NCBI GenBank assembly: GCA_013298165.1 | Contig: JAAFJU010000022.1 | Coordinates: 1-48,934 of the forward strand | Reading direction: 5' to 3' | Origin: Synechococcales cyanobacterium bin31.maxbin.ball.101 | GTDB lineage: Bacteria; Cyanobacteriota; Cyanobacteriia; Leptolyngbyales; Leptolyngbyaceae | Length of the DNA stretch: 48,934 nucleotides | Part shown: positions 35,738 to 43,836 of the stretch, one piece after another | How positions within the stretch are numbered: the first letter of the stretch is position 1 | Layout of the letters: each line of letters begins with the position of its first letter | Made by a program: the position numbers and the translations under genes | Notes under the pieces: generated by a model | What the model saw: the letters and a program-made list of their open reading frames with translations, nothing else | Told to the model about the DNA's origin: nothing | The model's database searches: none

Positions 35738-36079
35738 ATGACTTTATTTCAACGCATTCGTCGTTCTTTCTTAGCTATTAACTTAGCAATCTTGCTAATC
35801 GTATCGATTACCTTCAGTTTTGGAATTGCACCCAGTTTTGCCAAAACCTCATCTAAAGGTCCAGATATCGCGATCGGTAAAAAAGGTAAACTGTCGGGGA
35901 CTCCCCTTAAGTCCCAAGTCCAGATTGATCAAGATGCTGATCAGTTAAAAGCCAAAACCCTTGCAGGCATCGATCGTAGTATTGGCAAGGCTACTGCTGA
36001 AAAACCTGATAAACAAAACAAGATAGCCCGTGAATCCACTCAAGAGATGGAAAGCGAAGCCCATGAGGCTTTCAAATAA
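35738..36079 (+). CDS. Small secreted hypothetical protein
   Basis: A 113-residue protein. The N-terminal signal peptide (IRRSFLAINLAILLIVSITF) has a likely cleavage after SFA near residue 35. The mature part is hydrophilic, rich in Lys, Asp, Gln and Ala, with no recognised domain. It lies 45 bases after the BON lipoprotein. The charged helical tail resembles other cyanobacterial small stress proteins. I do not recognise a family. Confidence 0.65.
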   Translation: MTLFQRIRRSFLAINLAILLIVSITFSFGIAPSFAKTSSKGPDIAIGKKGKLSGTPLKSQVQIDQDADQLKAKTLAGIDRSIGKATAEKPDKQNKIARESTQEMESEAHEAFK

Positions 36080-36173
36080 TAAGTTTTAAACTCTAATCGA
36101 TCCTACAGAAATGCCTGATCCTGAGCTAGTCAGCTATTATTAGTTTGCTTTCAACGATCGGTCTTCGAGATTT

Positions 36174-36815
36174 ATGCAGTCCTTTCTTTCCTATACTTTC
36201 GGCACCCTCGTCGCCCTATTTCCGATTACGAACCCGATCGGAGCCGTCCCTATTTTCTATAGCCTCACTGTTCACGATACCCCGAGCTATCGTCTAGAGC
36301 AGGCTCGAAAGACAGCAATCAGTGTCGTTGGAGTTCTCCTGACCTTTCTGCTAGTGGGCAAGCTCATCCTCAGCTTTTTTGGGCTTTCGCTGGGCGTGTT
36401 GCGGATTGCGGGGGGATTGATTGTGGGGCATACGGCTTGGGAAATGGTGACAGCAAGGCGGCGACTGACGATCGTTGAACGACAAGATGCGGTAGATAAA
36501 GAAGATATCTCATTCACGCCGATGGCCGTGCCGATTATTGGGGGTCCAGGGGCGATCGGGATCGTCCTTGGACTCTCAACACAGGCAACGCATTGGAGTG
36601 ATTATGTCGGCTGTTGTTTGGGCATTGGACTGCTGGGAATCATGGTGTACTGGTCGCTTCGGTTAGGTGAACCCCTCATTGAAAAGCTTGGAGCCACGGG
36701 GCTGGGGGCCTTAAATCGGATTTTAGGATTTCTCATCTTGTCGATCGCTGTCCAACTTGTCACCAATGGATTCTTTGATTTACTCAGAACCTCAGCCCCT
36801 AACCTGTTTCGATAA
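36174..36815 (+). CDS. marC: MarC family integral membrane protein
   Basis: A 213-residue MarC/UPF0056 membrane protein with six hydrophobic segments. Conserved parts include LFPITNPIGAVPIF near 15, ISFTPMAVPIIGGPGAIG near 110 and a C-terminal RILGFLILSIAVQLVTNG. The family was once thought to mediate antibiotic resistance but its function remains unclear. It is last in the plus-strand stress run and ends 8 bases from the convergent hydrolase gene. Confidence 0.93.
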   Translation: MQSFLSYTFGTLVALFPITNPIGAVPIFYSLTVHDTPSYRLEQARKTAISVVGVLLTFLLVGKLILSFFGLSLGVLRIAGGLIVGHTAWEMVTARRRLTIVERQDAVDKEDISFTPMAVPIIGGPGAIGIVLGLSTQATHWSDYVGCCLGIGLLGIMVYWSLRLGEPLIEKLGATGLGALNRILGFLILSIAVQLVTNGFFDLLRTSAPNLFR

Positions 36816-36822
36816 ATCTAGT

Positions 36823-37572
36823 TCACAGCAGGTCGGCTAAATAAAGATCGCGTTCTAACAGACAAGCATGACCGCTATTCGGCAGCATAATCATCTTTGA
36901 TTTTGGGAGTAGTCTTTGAAGAATGCGAATCTCGAAAACAGATGGCAAAATCCGATCGCATTCTCCCGCAATTAGAACTGTGGAAATATCTGCTAGTTTT
37001 GGAACAACCGTATCCACCTGAAATTGCCTCAACAATGCTAAGCGCCAAGCTGCTGATTTTGGATGGACTGAAAGCATTGCCTCGACCAGCCTTTGCTGCT
37101 CGATCGCTGTGACACGATCGGGATTGATTAAAAAACTGGCCAAAATCTTAGCAGAAAGCGAATACATCACATCCGGCAGCAGATTAGAAAGGACACTCCC
37201 CGCCGCCAACAACGGAAAGCGTGCAAAGGACGATGCTGGATTAATCAACACTAATTCATTCACAGCGTTTCCCAGTTTCCCCGCCACCTGCATTGCTAAA
37301 CAGGCTCCAAAGGATTCTCCACACAAATAGAGTTCCTGTCCTGCAGACTGCTCACTAGCGATCAATTTTACAGCTTGCTCCGTTAGCTCTGACCAATGAC
37401 TCCGATCGTCACTCGATACCGCCAACTGACGAACATCAAATCGTTTCATCAATCGATCGACTTGTCCGTCAAACAGCCATCCCGCGCCATCCATTCCTGG
37501 AAAAAATACAAATAGGGGTAAATGGGGTTGAGGCTGCCGGGTGGGTAAAAAGCTAATAGAATGAGGCTGCAT
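36823..37572 (-). CDS. Alpha/beta hydrolase, PES/Slr2103 hydrolase-domain type
   Basis: A 249-residue alpha/beta hydrolase. The nucleophile elbow GESFG is near residue 84, the oxyanion region is FFPGMDGAGW near 24, and LINPASSF is near 109. A late Asp (GECDRILPS) and His (NSGHACLLERD) complete a plausible triad. These segments look like the N-terminal half of plant phytyl ester synthases and cyanobacterial Slr2103, which make phytyl esters and triacylglycerol. It lies 3 bases after an acyltransferase gene on the same strand, so the two halves of that architecture appear as separate, co-transcribed genes. Activity is not proven. Confidence 0.82.
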   Translation of the reverse strand: MQPHSISFLPTRQPQPHLPLFVFFPGMDGAGWLFDGQVDRLMKRFDVRQLAVSSDDRSHWSELTEQAVKLIASEQSAGQELYLCGESFGACLAMQVAGKLGNAVNELVLINPASSFARFPLLAAGSVLSNLLPDVMYSLSAKILASFLINPDRVTAIEQQRLVEAMLSVHPKSAAWRLALLRQFQVDTVVPKLADISTVLIAGECDRILPSVFEIRILQRLLPKSKMIMLPNSGHACLLERDLYLADLL

Positions 37573-37575
37573 AGT

Positions 37576-38307
37576 TTAAGCGGCGAGAAGTTCAGAGATC
37601 TGTGTTGACAGAAGATTTGTCATATCCTTTACCACCATACCCGCTTGACGACCATGATAGCGATCGCGGTAGGGTTGAATTGTAAAAGGTTGGCCAATCC
37701 TCAGGACGACTTCTTGATATAAGACAGCAGGATGCCAGCCACTAGATCGAAACAGTGGCTCTAGGGGGTCAATTTGGCGCAATAAGCTAAGGGGAACAGC
37801 GGGACATTGCCATTCAGATTGAGAACAAATGGCCACAGGCAGAATCTGTAAATCGGGTACGCTTGTCTGCAATGCCAAATGTGCAAATCCTCTATAGAAT
37901 GTCCGCAAATCTTGAGGTGCTGGCGTATTCAACATCGGAGATGCACCTTCGGGAAAAATACCAATTGTCTTCCCCCGATCGAGTAGATCAGTGGCATGTC
38001 GCAATAAGTCAGGATACCAGTCCTCATTACTCAAAGGAAATCCACCACAGGTTTGTAAAATTTCCCTTAAAACTGGAACATTACCCATATAACGATGACA
38101 AACAAAGTTAATGGGAATATTCAGGCAACTGGTCAGCAGCAGTGGGTCTAAAAAACTACGATGATTGGCAACAATCATTAAGGGGCTAGATTGAGGCAAG
38201 CATTTGAGATTTTGCACCGTCACCTTAATGCCCAATACCCCCAATAGGTCTTGAGCAAGGGCTGTAGCATGACGATCGAATGGGACGATCGACTCTAGTA
38301 AATTCAT
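37576..38307 (-). CDS. PlsC-like lysophospholipid/diacylglycerol acyltransferase
   Basis: A 243-residue acyltransferase of the LPLAT superfamily. The H(x4)D motif is in ANHRSFLDPLL near residue 46, and FPEGASP is near 117. It lacks long membrane segments. It is the first gene of a two-gene operon with an alpha/beta hydrolase, and the domain pairing matches Slr2103 and plant PES enzymes. It could be an ordinary 1-acyl-glycerol-phosphate acyltransferase, but the linkage favours neutral-lipid or phytyl-ester synthesis. The start at 38307 gives a family-length protein. Confidence 0.85.
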   Translation of the reverse strand: MNLLESIVPFDRHATALAQDLLGVLGIKVTVQNLKCLPQSSPLMIVANHRSFLDPLLLTSCLNIPINFVCHRYMGNVPVLREILQTCGGFPLSNEDWYPDLLRHATDLLDRGKTIGIFPEGASPMLNTPAPQDLRTFYRGFAHLALQTSVPDLQILPVAICSQSEWQCPAVPLSLLRQIDPLEPLFRSSGWHPAVLYQEVVLRIGQPFTIQPYRDRYHGRQAGMVVKDMTNLLSTQISELLAA

Positions 38308-38447
38308 GAAGATGATTCAGTAATAGTCTTATCTGATCACCAGTTTACAGGGTTCAGGATCGATGAGATGGAATCTTCCAAAATCCTTAATGGATATGGA
38401 ATAGGATATCTTATAGAAATTGGTTTTCAAAAAATTAGGTTATCATA

Positions 38448-38470
38448 TAGTTCTAGCTAGAATAGTTCTA
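38448..38470. promoter_or_regulatory. MarR operator in front of its own gene
   Basis: Contains the perfect 12-bp palindrome TTCTAGCTAGAA followed by a half-site GTTCTA. It shares 20 of 23 bases with the site at 38985-39007 before the reductase gene. It ends 19 bases before the MarR ATG, so it is probably an autoregulatory operator. Confidence 0.7.
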
Positions 38471-38488
38471 TATCCAGGTATTAAGTCC

Positions 38489-38941
38489 ATGCCCAAAAAA
38501 TCAACGATTCAAGCAGCGAAAGCGTCTTTCTTGCCAGCGATGCGGGAACTCGTTCGGGCACATCAGGCGTTTTCTGCTTATTCTGAGGCGCACGTTCGAC
38601 AATTTGATTTGACGCCTGCGCAGTTTGATGTGATTGCGACTTTGGGGAATACCAATGGACTTAGCATGGGCGAAATTGGGGAGAAAACGTTGATTACCAA
38701 AGGGACGTTAACTGGCGTAATCGATCGCCTGATCCAAAAACAACTAGTGCTCCGCGAAATCCCCGAAGAGAATCGCCGCAACGTCATTGTGCAATTAACG
38801 CCCCAGGGACAGGCAATCTTTGAGCAGTCGTTCCCCAGCCACATTGCCCATCTCCAAGAACGATTTGAACACCTCAACCCGACAGAGCTAGAGACGCTCA
38901 CAGCCTTACTCATTCAACTCAAGCAAGCCTTGCAGAAATAA
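38489..38941 (+). CDS. MarR family transcription regulator
   Basis: A 150-residue regulator starting at the ATG at 38489; an upstream TTG at 38420 would extend it through its own operator and is rejected. The winged helix-turn-helix covers about 45-120 (FDLTPAQFDVIATLG, ITKGTLTGVIDRL, EENRRNVIVQLTPQG), with dimerisation helices at both ends. It probably represses itself and the adjacent glutathionyl-hydroquinone reductase, since both are preceded by the same motif. The ligand is likely a quinone or phenol (inference from the target gene). Confidence 0.92.
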   Translation: MPKKSTIQAAKASFLPAMRELVRAHQAFSAYSEAHVRQFDLTPAQFDVIATLGNTNGLSMGEIGEKTLITKGTLTGVIDRLIQKQLVLREIPEENRRNVIVQLTPQGQAIFEQSFPSHIAHLQERFEHLNPTELETLTALLIQLKQALQK

Positions 38942-38984
38942 TGGGACATGATTGCCTTGACAGTTCACATCGTACTGGATAGTA

Positions 38985-39007
38985 TAGTTCTAACTAGAAA
39001 TGTTCTA
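38985..39007. promoter_or_regulatory. MarR operator in front of the reductase gene
   Basis: A near-palindrome TTCTAACTAGAA with a half-site GTTCTA, matching the site before the MarR gene at 20 of 23 positions with the same spacing. It lies 47 bases before the reductase start. Confidence 0.68.
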
Positions 39008-39053
39008 GTTTACAAATAAATCGCCTATCAAACCTTTTCCACGGAGCATCGCA

Positions 39054-39992
39054 ATGGCATTAGGTCAATTAGTGAACGGACAATGGACGACGGAATGGAC
39101 GGAACGGAATGCAACTGGGCAATTTCAGCGCATGTCTACCCAGTTTCACAATTGGGTGACGATCGATGGGTCGAGTGAATTTCCTGCGGTTGCTGGACGG
39201 TATCATCTCTACATTTCCTTAGGCTGTCCTTGGGCACATCGCACTGCATTGTTATGGAAATTGAAGGGGTTGGAGCAGATCATCGGGCTATCGATCGTTG
39301 ATCCGGTCATTAGTGACCAGGGCTGGCAGTTTTCCGATTATCCGGGTTGCATTCGCGATCGGGTGAATCAGGCGGACTATCTGTGGCAGGTCTATGTGAA
39401 ATCAGACCCAAACTATACGGGAAGAGTGACTGTACCTGTGTTGTGGGATAAGCAGACGAGTCAAATCGTCAATAATGAATCCCGCCAGATTATTCAAATG
39501 TTGAATTCAGTATTTGATCACCTGGGAGCGAATCCCATTGACTTTTATCCAGTGGATCAGAGGGAGACGATCGATCGGGTCATGGATCAAATCTATCAAC
39601 CGATTAACAATGGCGTCTATCGATCGGGCTTTGCCACATCACAATCTGCCTACGAAGAAGCGGTGACGGAGTTGTTTCAAGCTTTGGAAACCTGGGAGCA
39701 AGTGCTTTCGCAGCAGCGCTATCTGTGTGGCGATACCATTACCCTTGCTGATTGGTGTTTGTTCCCTACGCTGTTCCGATTTGATTCGGCTTATTATGGA
39801 CTATTCAAGTGCAATCTTCGCCGACTGGTCGATTTCCCGCACTTGTGGGATTACTGTCGCACGTTGTACCAATATCCGGGTGTGCGATCGGTCTGTGATA
39901 TCGATCATGTCAAAAGGCTCTACTATGCAGGTTTACCTGAACTGAACCCCAGTCGTGTAGTGCCAATCGGAAGCGTGGTTGAGTTTAGTTGA
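39054..39992 (+). CDS. yqjG: Glutathionyl-hydroquinone reductase (Xi-class GST)
   Basis: A 312-residue Xi-class glutathione transferase that reduces glutathionyl-hydroquinones. The catalytic motif CPWAHR is near residue 58, replacing the usual GST serine or tyrosine. Other family marks are FPAVAGRYHLYISLG, VPVLWDKQTSQIVNNESRQI near 125 and CGDTITLADWCLFPTLFRFD near 225. The length is normal. It is controlled, most likely, by the adjacent MarR protein through a shared operator. The role is defence against quinones and oxidative by-products. Confidence 0.93.
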   Translation: MALGQLVNGQWTTEWTERNATGQFQRMSTQFHNWVTIDGSSEFPAVAGRYHLYISLGCPWAHRTALLWKLKGLEQIIGLSIVDPVISDQGWQFSDYPGCIRDRVNQADYLWQVYVKSDPNYTGRVTVPVLWDKQTSQIVNNESRQIIQMLNSVFDHLGANPIDFYPVDQRETIDRVMDQIYQPINNGVYRSGFATSQSAYEEAVTELFQALETWEQVLSQQRYLCGDTITLADWCLFPTLFRFDSAYYGLFKCNLRRLVDFPHLWDYCRTLYQYPGVRSVCDIDHVKRLYYAGLPELNPSRVVPIGSVVEFS

Positions 39993-40249
39993 ACCCTAAA
40001 TTGATTTTGCGATCGGTCTTACAGCAGTTAAACGCAGGTGTCTTGCAGACTGCAATCCTGTCTGAATGCCTATCCGTTGATTTTGCAGTCCTGATGGCGA
40101 CTGTGTTTCCTGAGATTAATTCAAAAGCGATCGATCGAATGAACACATCAGAAAGTTTGGGCATTACAAAGCGAATGGCATTAGCTGCCGAAATTCTATC
40201 CGAACGGCTTGATTCCAAAAGCTTAATCCTTTTACTGGATTACTATTGA
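39989..40249 (+). CDS. Doubtful 86-residue open frame
   Basis: An open frame from a TTG overlapping the reductase stop. The product (MNPKLILRSVLQQLNAGVLQ onward) is helical and matches nothing I know. Its last 37 bases overlap, in another frame, a remnant of a flavin-oxidase-like gene. It may be a relic or chance frame. It is kept here at low confidence because nothing else explains 39993-40212. Confidence 0.2.
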   Translation: MNPKLILRSVLQQLNAGVLQTAILSECLSVDFAVLMATVFPEINSKAIDRMNTSESLGITKRMALAAEILSERLDSKSLILLLDYY

Positions 40250-40404
40250 TTGATTTCACTCAAGGTCATTTACTCTACTTAACGGGTCGGGCAGAAGTGA
40301 TTTGGGACGGTGCTGAAATTATCGCTTATGCGGGGGCAGAACGATTACTGCGGTTCTATCTGAGTCATGGCTATCGAGTCACCGGGAGTTTGCCCTATAA
40401 ATAG
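40213..40404 (+). pseudogene. C-terminal remnant of a PNPOx-like flavin-binding protein
   Basis: In frame after a TGA, the translation runs FQKLNPFTGLLLIDFTQGH, then LLYLTGRAEVIWDGAE and AYAGAERLLRF, ending SLPYK and a stop. The pattern LLxIDFxxG-LLxLTGRAEVxWxG is typical of the end of pyridoxamine-5'-phosphate-oxidase-family proteins. No start codon, ribosome site or N-terminal part is present. It is a decayed gene fragment of about 63 codons. Confidence 0.6.
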
Positions 40405-40497
40405 CAATATGAAGTCCAATGAGTTCAACGAATCTTGCAGTGGATTGCTGTTAATAGGGAACACTTGACTGAGTGCTTATTTATTTTAGGTTGTGCC

Positions 40498-42924
40498 ATG
40501 AAGTGGGTAATAGGTGGATCAGGGTTGGTGCTACTGAATACGATCGTATGGTGTGGTGACGCATTTTCTCAGATTATTCCTGATGGCACCTTGCAAACCA
40601 CTGTCACTCAACCGATCGTTAATCAAGTCGAGATCAATGGTGGTGTACGATCGGGCAATAATCTCTTCCATAGCTTCAGGCAATTCTCAGTGCCCACCAA
40701 TGGCTCTGCAATTTTTAACAATGCCACGGATGTCCAAAACATTTTCAGTCGAGTGACCGGATCACAGGTTTCCAATATTGACGGCATTCTCAAAACGCAA
40801 GGTAGCGCGAACCTATTTTTGATGAATCCTAATGGAATTGTATTCGGACTCAATGCTCAGTTGCAGTTGGGTGGATCTTTTGTCGGGACAACCGCAACTG
40901 GACTCAAGTTTGGTGATGGGATTGAATTCAATACGGTGAATGCGACGCCCTCGCTGTTGAGTGTAAAGGTCCCGATCGGATTACAAATGGGAACACATTC
41001 GGGGTCGTTGGCGCAGCCCGCCGCAGGCATCGAGGTTCAAGGCAACGGATATCAATCCTCTCAATCACAACTGAGTGTCAAACCGGGAAATACGCTGGCG
41101 TTAATTGGTGGTCAAGTCAACCTCGATGGGGCTATTCTGCTGGCACCTGAAGGACAGATCTCCATTGGTAGCAGTGCCACGGGCACTGTTGGTTTAACCT
41201 CTACCTCACAAGGTTGGACGTTTGATTATACCGGAGTCTCGACCTTCCAGGATATCCGGCTGACAAGACAGTCTTTGCTGAGGGTGGAGGGAGATGGTTC
41301 GATTCATCTTCAGGGGAGGCAGATCACACTGCAAGATGGATCAGTCGGCATTCTTGCTAATACGAACACCCGATCGGCAACGGGACAGATCAACGTTCAA
41401 GCCAGTGAATCTGTCAATTTGATTGGAATGAATCCTGATGAAATGATAATTAGCGGATTTCAGACGACCGCATCCGATCGCGGCAATAGTAGCGATATAG
41501 TAGTGGCGACACGCCAACTCACCCTCCAGGATGGGGCGGCGATTACTACGACCGCCCCATCCCTTGGACGCCTGAATAGCGGTGGCGAAATAAAGATTCA
41601 GGCTACTGACTGGATTCAAATTAGAGGGGCTTCACCACTCAAGAAAGTGATTACTCAATTGATTACCACTACGAACAGTGCGAGCCAGTCTGGGAATTTG
41701 AAACTTTCAACGGGACAACTCACCTTGTTGGATGGTGGGACGGTTGGATCCTATAGTTTAGGAGAGGGCGCATCAGGAAATATCGTTCTCAATGCTTCCG
41801 AATTCGTAAAAACTATTGGAATCGAACCTGTTTTCTTTCAGCCTAGTAGTATTGGTTCCTCGGCGCTCAACTCAGGTAATGCTGGACAAGTCATCATTAA
41901 TACTCAACGATTAGTGGTGCAAGCAGGTGGCAGAATTGATTCATCTACGATCGCCACAGGAAATGCAGGTAGTGTGTTGGTGAATGCCTCTGAGTCTGTC
42001 GAAGTCAGTGGCCGCGTTAGTGGCTCACGAAATCCCAGTTTGATTATTTCATCTGCCAATATATTGGATGAATCCTTACGACTTTCATTAGGAACACCCC
42101 CTGTTCCGAGCGGAATAGCGGGATCGGTGACAATCAACACAAGGAACCTACGGGTGACAGATGGGGGAAGTATCACAGTGAAAAATGAAGGAATAGGCAA
42201 TGCTGGGAACTTATCTGTGAATGCTGAAACGATCGCATTAAATAACGGACAAATTAACGCTGGCACCACTCAGGGGGAAGGAGGAAATCTGTTCTTGCAA
42301 GGCAATGTCTTATTCCTTCGCAATAGAAGTTCGATTACGGCAACCGCAGGAGGTATTGGTGCGGGCGGAAATGTTACAATTCAAGCTCCCATTATCGTGG
42401 GCTTAGAGAACAGTGACATTATTGCTAATGCCGTCAACGGAAAAGGCGGAATGATTAAGATTAATACTCAGAGTATTTGGGGACTGAAGTATCGCGATCG
42501 ACTGACGGCTGACAATGACATCACGGCTAGTTCAGAATTTGGAATCAACGGCAACGTAATACTGAATACGATCGAGATCAATCCCGCCAATGCATTAAAT
42601 ACACTTCCCATGGATATCCCAGATTCTAGTAATCAAATCGCCGACCACTGCACCTCGACTAAAAATAGTCATTTTGCCTTCACCGGACGAGGTGGAATGG
42701 CGCAAAATCCCATGAAAGAACGTAGAGTTAATCGGACTTGGCATGATTTACGATTGAACCCCACCCAATCAACCGTTCTGATGTCACCCATGCTTGATCA
42801 GATCCAGTCATCGCTGGTCGAAGCCAGCGCCATTCAAGTAGATGAATCCGGTGCGATCGCTCTAGTGAATGCTAAACCGACTGAAATTCGATCGGCCGCG
42901 ACCTGTGGAACGGGTGATCGATAG
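40498..42924 (+). CDS. TPS-domain filamentous-hemagglutinin-like exoprotein
   Basis: An 808-residue secreted protein. I choose the ATG at 40498, because the product then opens with a proper signal peptide (MKWVIGGSGLVLLNTIVW, cleavage near AFS); a TTG at 40435 would add 21 residues. The two-partner secretion (TPS) domain covers about 25-270, with the hallmark NPNGIVFG and GGSFVGTTA. A right-handed beta-helix of repeats follows (GNAGSVLVNASESVEVSG, GNAGNLSVNAETIALNNG). A C-terminal Cys (CGTGDR) ends it. Such proteins are exported through a TpsB/Omp85-type pore, which is not in this window. A role in adhesion or cell surface is likely. Confidence 0.9.
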   Translation: MKWVIGGSGLVLLNTIVWCGDAFSQIIPDGTLQTTVTQPIVNQVEINGGVRSGNNLFHSFRQFSVPTNGSAIFNNATDVQNIFSRVTGSQVSNIDGILKTQGSANLFLMNPNGIVFGLNAQLQLGGSFVGTTATGLKFGDGIEFNTVNATPSLLSVKVPIGLQMGTHSGSLAQPAAGIEVQGNGYQSSQSQLSVKPGNTLALIGGQVNLDGAILLAPEGQISIGSSATGTVGLTSTSQGWTFDYTGVSTFQDIRLTRQSLLRVEGDGSIHLQGRQITLQDGSVGILANTNTRSATGQINVQASESVNLIGMNPDEMIISGFQTTASDRGNSSDIVVATRQLTLQDGAAITTTAPSLGRLNSGGEIKIQATDWIQIRGASPLKKVITQLITTTNSASQSGNLKLSTGQLTLLDGGTVGSYSLGEGASGNIVLNASEFVKTIGIEPVFFQPSSIGSSALNSGNAGQVIINTQRLVVQAGGRIDSSTIATGNAGSVLVNASESVEVSGRVSGSRNPSLIISSANILDESLRLSLGTPPVPSGIAGSVTINTRNLRVTDGGSITVKNEGIGNAGNLSVNAETIALNNGQINAGTTQGEGGNLFLQGNVLFLRNRSSITATAGGIGAGGNVTIQAPIIVGLENSDIIANAVNGKGGMIKINTQSIWGLKYRDRLTADNDITASSEFGINGNVILNTIEINPANALNTLPMDIPDSSNQIADHCTSTKNSHFAFTGRGGMAQNPMKERRVNRTWHDLRLNPTQSTVLMSPMLDQIQSSLVEASAIQVDESGAIALVNAKPTEIRSAATCGTGDR

Positions 42925-42941
42925 CCTTGTTACTGTCTGCA

Positions 42942-43592
42942 TCAGGAACGCTGTTTTGTCGCGATCGAATCCGACTCAGCTTCCTGAATAATGCCTAAAA
43001 GCATCTCCAAAAGTTTCTGTCGTAAATCCTCATCTGGCAACGCACGTCCAAACAGCTCAGAATCCGCAAATCCATCCGCCGCAAACCGCACCAAACTAGC
43101 TCGAACGGGATCAAGCCCCGGCGCTAAGGATTTTTGCTGCCAAGTCTCAAACTGAATTTTGACAGGTTCTAATAATGCTGGATTGACATTGATCGCCGAG
43201 ATCAGACTAGCGATCAGCGGGGTCGGAAGCGTTTTGCCATTAAACAAGGCTTTGACATAGGCTCTAAGCCATTTTCCAGGGGAATCAGGCGCAGTATCTA
43301 GGGCCAGTTCCTCAGCAATATCAGCATCGAATTCATCCATCAGACATTGGATCACACCAGCCACCAATGCTTCTTTGGAGGCGAAATGATAGAGCAAGCC
43401 CCCTTTACTAGCCTTTGCTTCCTTGGCGACGGCATCTAAGGTCAAGCGTTCAACGCCTTGGGTTTGAATGATGTGAATCGTGGCCTGCAATAGTCGATCG
43501 CGGGTAGCAGTAGCGGCGATCGATTTACGAGTTTTGGTTTCCTGAGAAGCTTGCACAGGTTCAGAAGATGAGGATGGTTGGCTAGTAGGCAT
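42942..43592 (-). CDS. TetR family repressor
   Basis: A 216-residue TetR regulator. A disordered Ser/Thr/Gln-rich N-terminus precedes the HTH at about 30-75 (RLTLDAVAKEAKASKGGLLY, HFASKEALVAGV). The rest is the helical ligand-binding domain (TetR_C-like, ending LLEMLLGIIQEAES). It is divergent from a GAP-family membrane protein gene, and two inverted repeats lie in the 187-base gap, so it probably represses that gene and itself. Confidence 0.92.
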   Translation of the reverse strand: MPTSQPSSSSEPVQASQETKTRKSIAATATRDRLLQATIHIIQTQGVERLTLDAVAKEAKASKGGLLYHFASKEALVAGVIQCLMDEFDADIAEELALDTAPDSPGKWLRAYVKALFNGKTLPTPLIASLISAINVNPALLEPVKIQFETWQQKSLAPGLDPVRASLVRFAADGFADSELFGRALPDEDLRQKLLEMLLGIIQEAESDSIATKQRS

Positions 43593-43706
43593 AGATTTTT
43601 AAATAGAACATAGTTACTAGAAACTAGGCAATATACTCTACCCGACTAGATAACACTCTCAGGGTAATTCTACAACACCATCTGCCCAGGTGTCATTGAC
43701 AACTAA

Positions 43707-43720
43707 ACCGTCTAGACGGT
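43707..43720. promoter_or_regulatory. TetR operator 1, perfect palindrome
   Basis: ACCGTCTAGACGGT is a perfect 14-bp palindrome in the gap between the divergent TetR and GAP-family genes. A second copy with the same arms follows at 43730. Confidence 0.75.
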
Positions 43721-43729
43721 ATAACTAGA

Positions 43730-43747
43730 AAACCGTCTGGACGGTTT
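43730..43747. promoter_or_regulatory. TetR operator 2, inverted repeat
   Basis: AAACCGTC and GACGGTTT form an 18-base inverted repeat with a central TG. Centres of the two sites are 25 bases apart, so two dimers could bind on nearly the same face. Likely the paired operator of the divergent TetR gene. Confidence 0.72.
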
Positions 43748-43836
43748 AGTTTTGCCATAAACACAAACATTCGCCTCCGGTGGTGTTGCCATGCAAAAAC
43801 TCAAAGAAGCTGATTCCGCTGATATTTTTTAACCCT

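Noticed and set aside
38420-38488. Longer start for the MarR gene from a TTG codon
   Set aside because: It would read through the operator and promoter; the ATG at 38489 fits family length.
43791-43832. Short ATG frame (13 codons) in the leader of the GAP-family gene
   Set aside because: Too short to support and without a distinct ribosome site.
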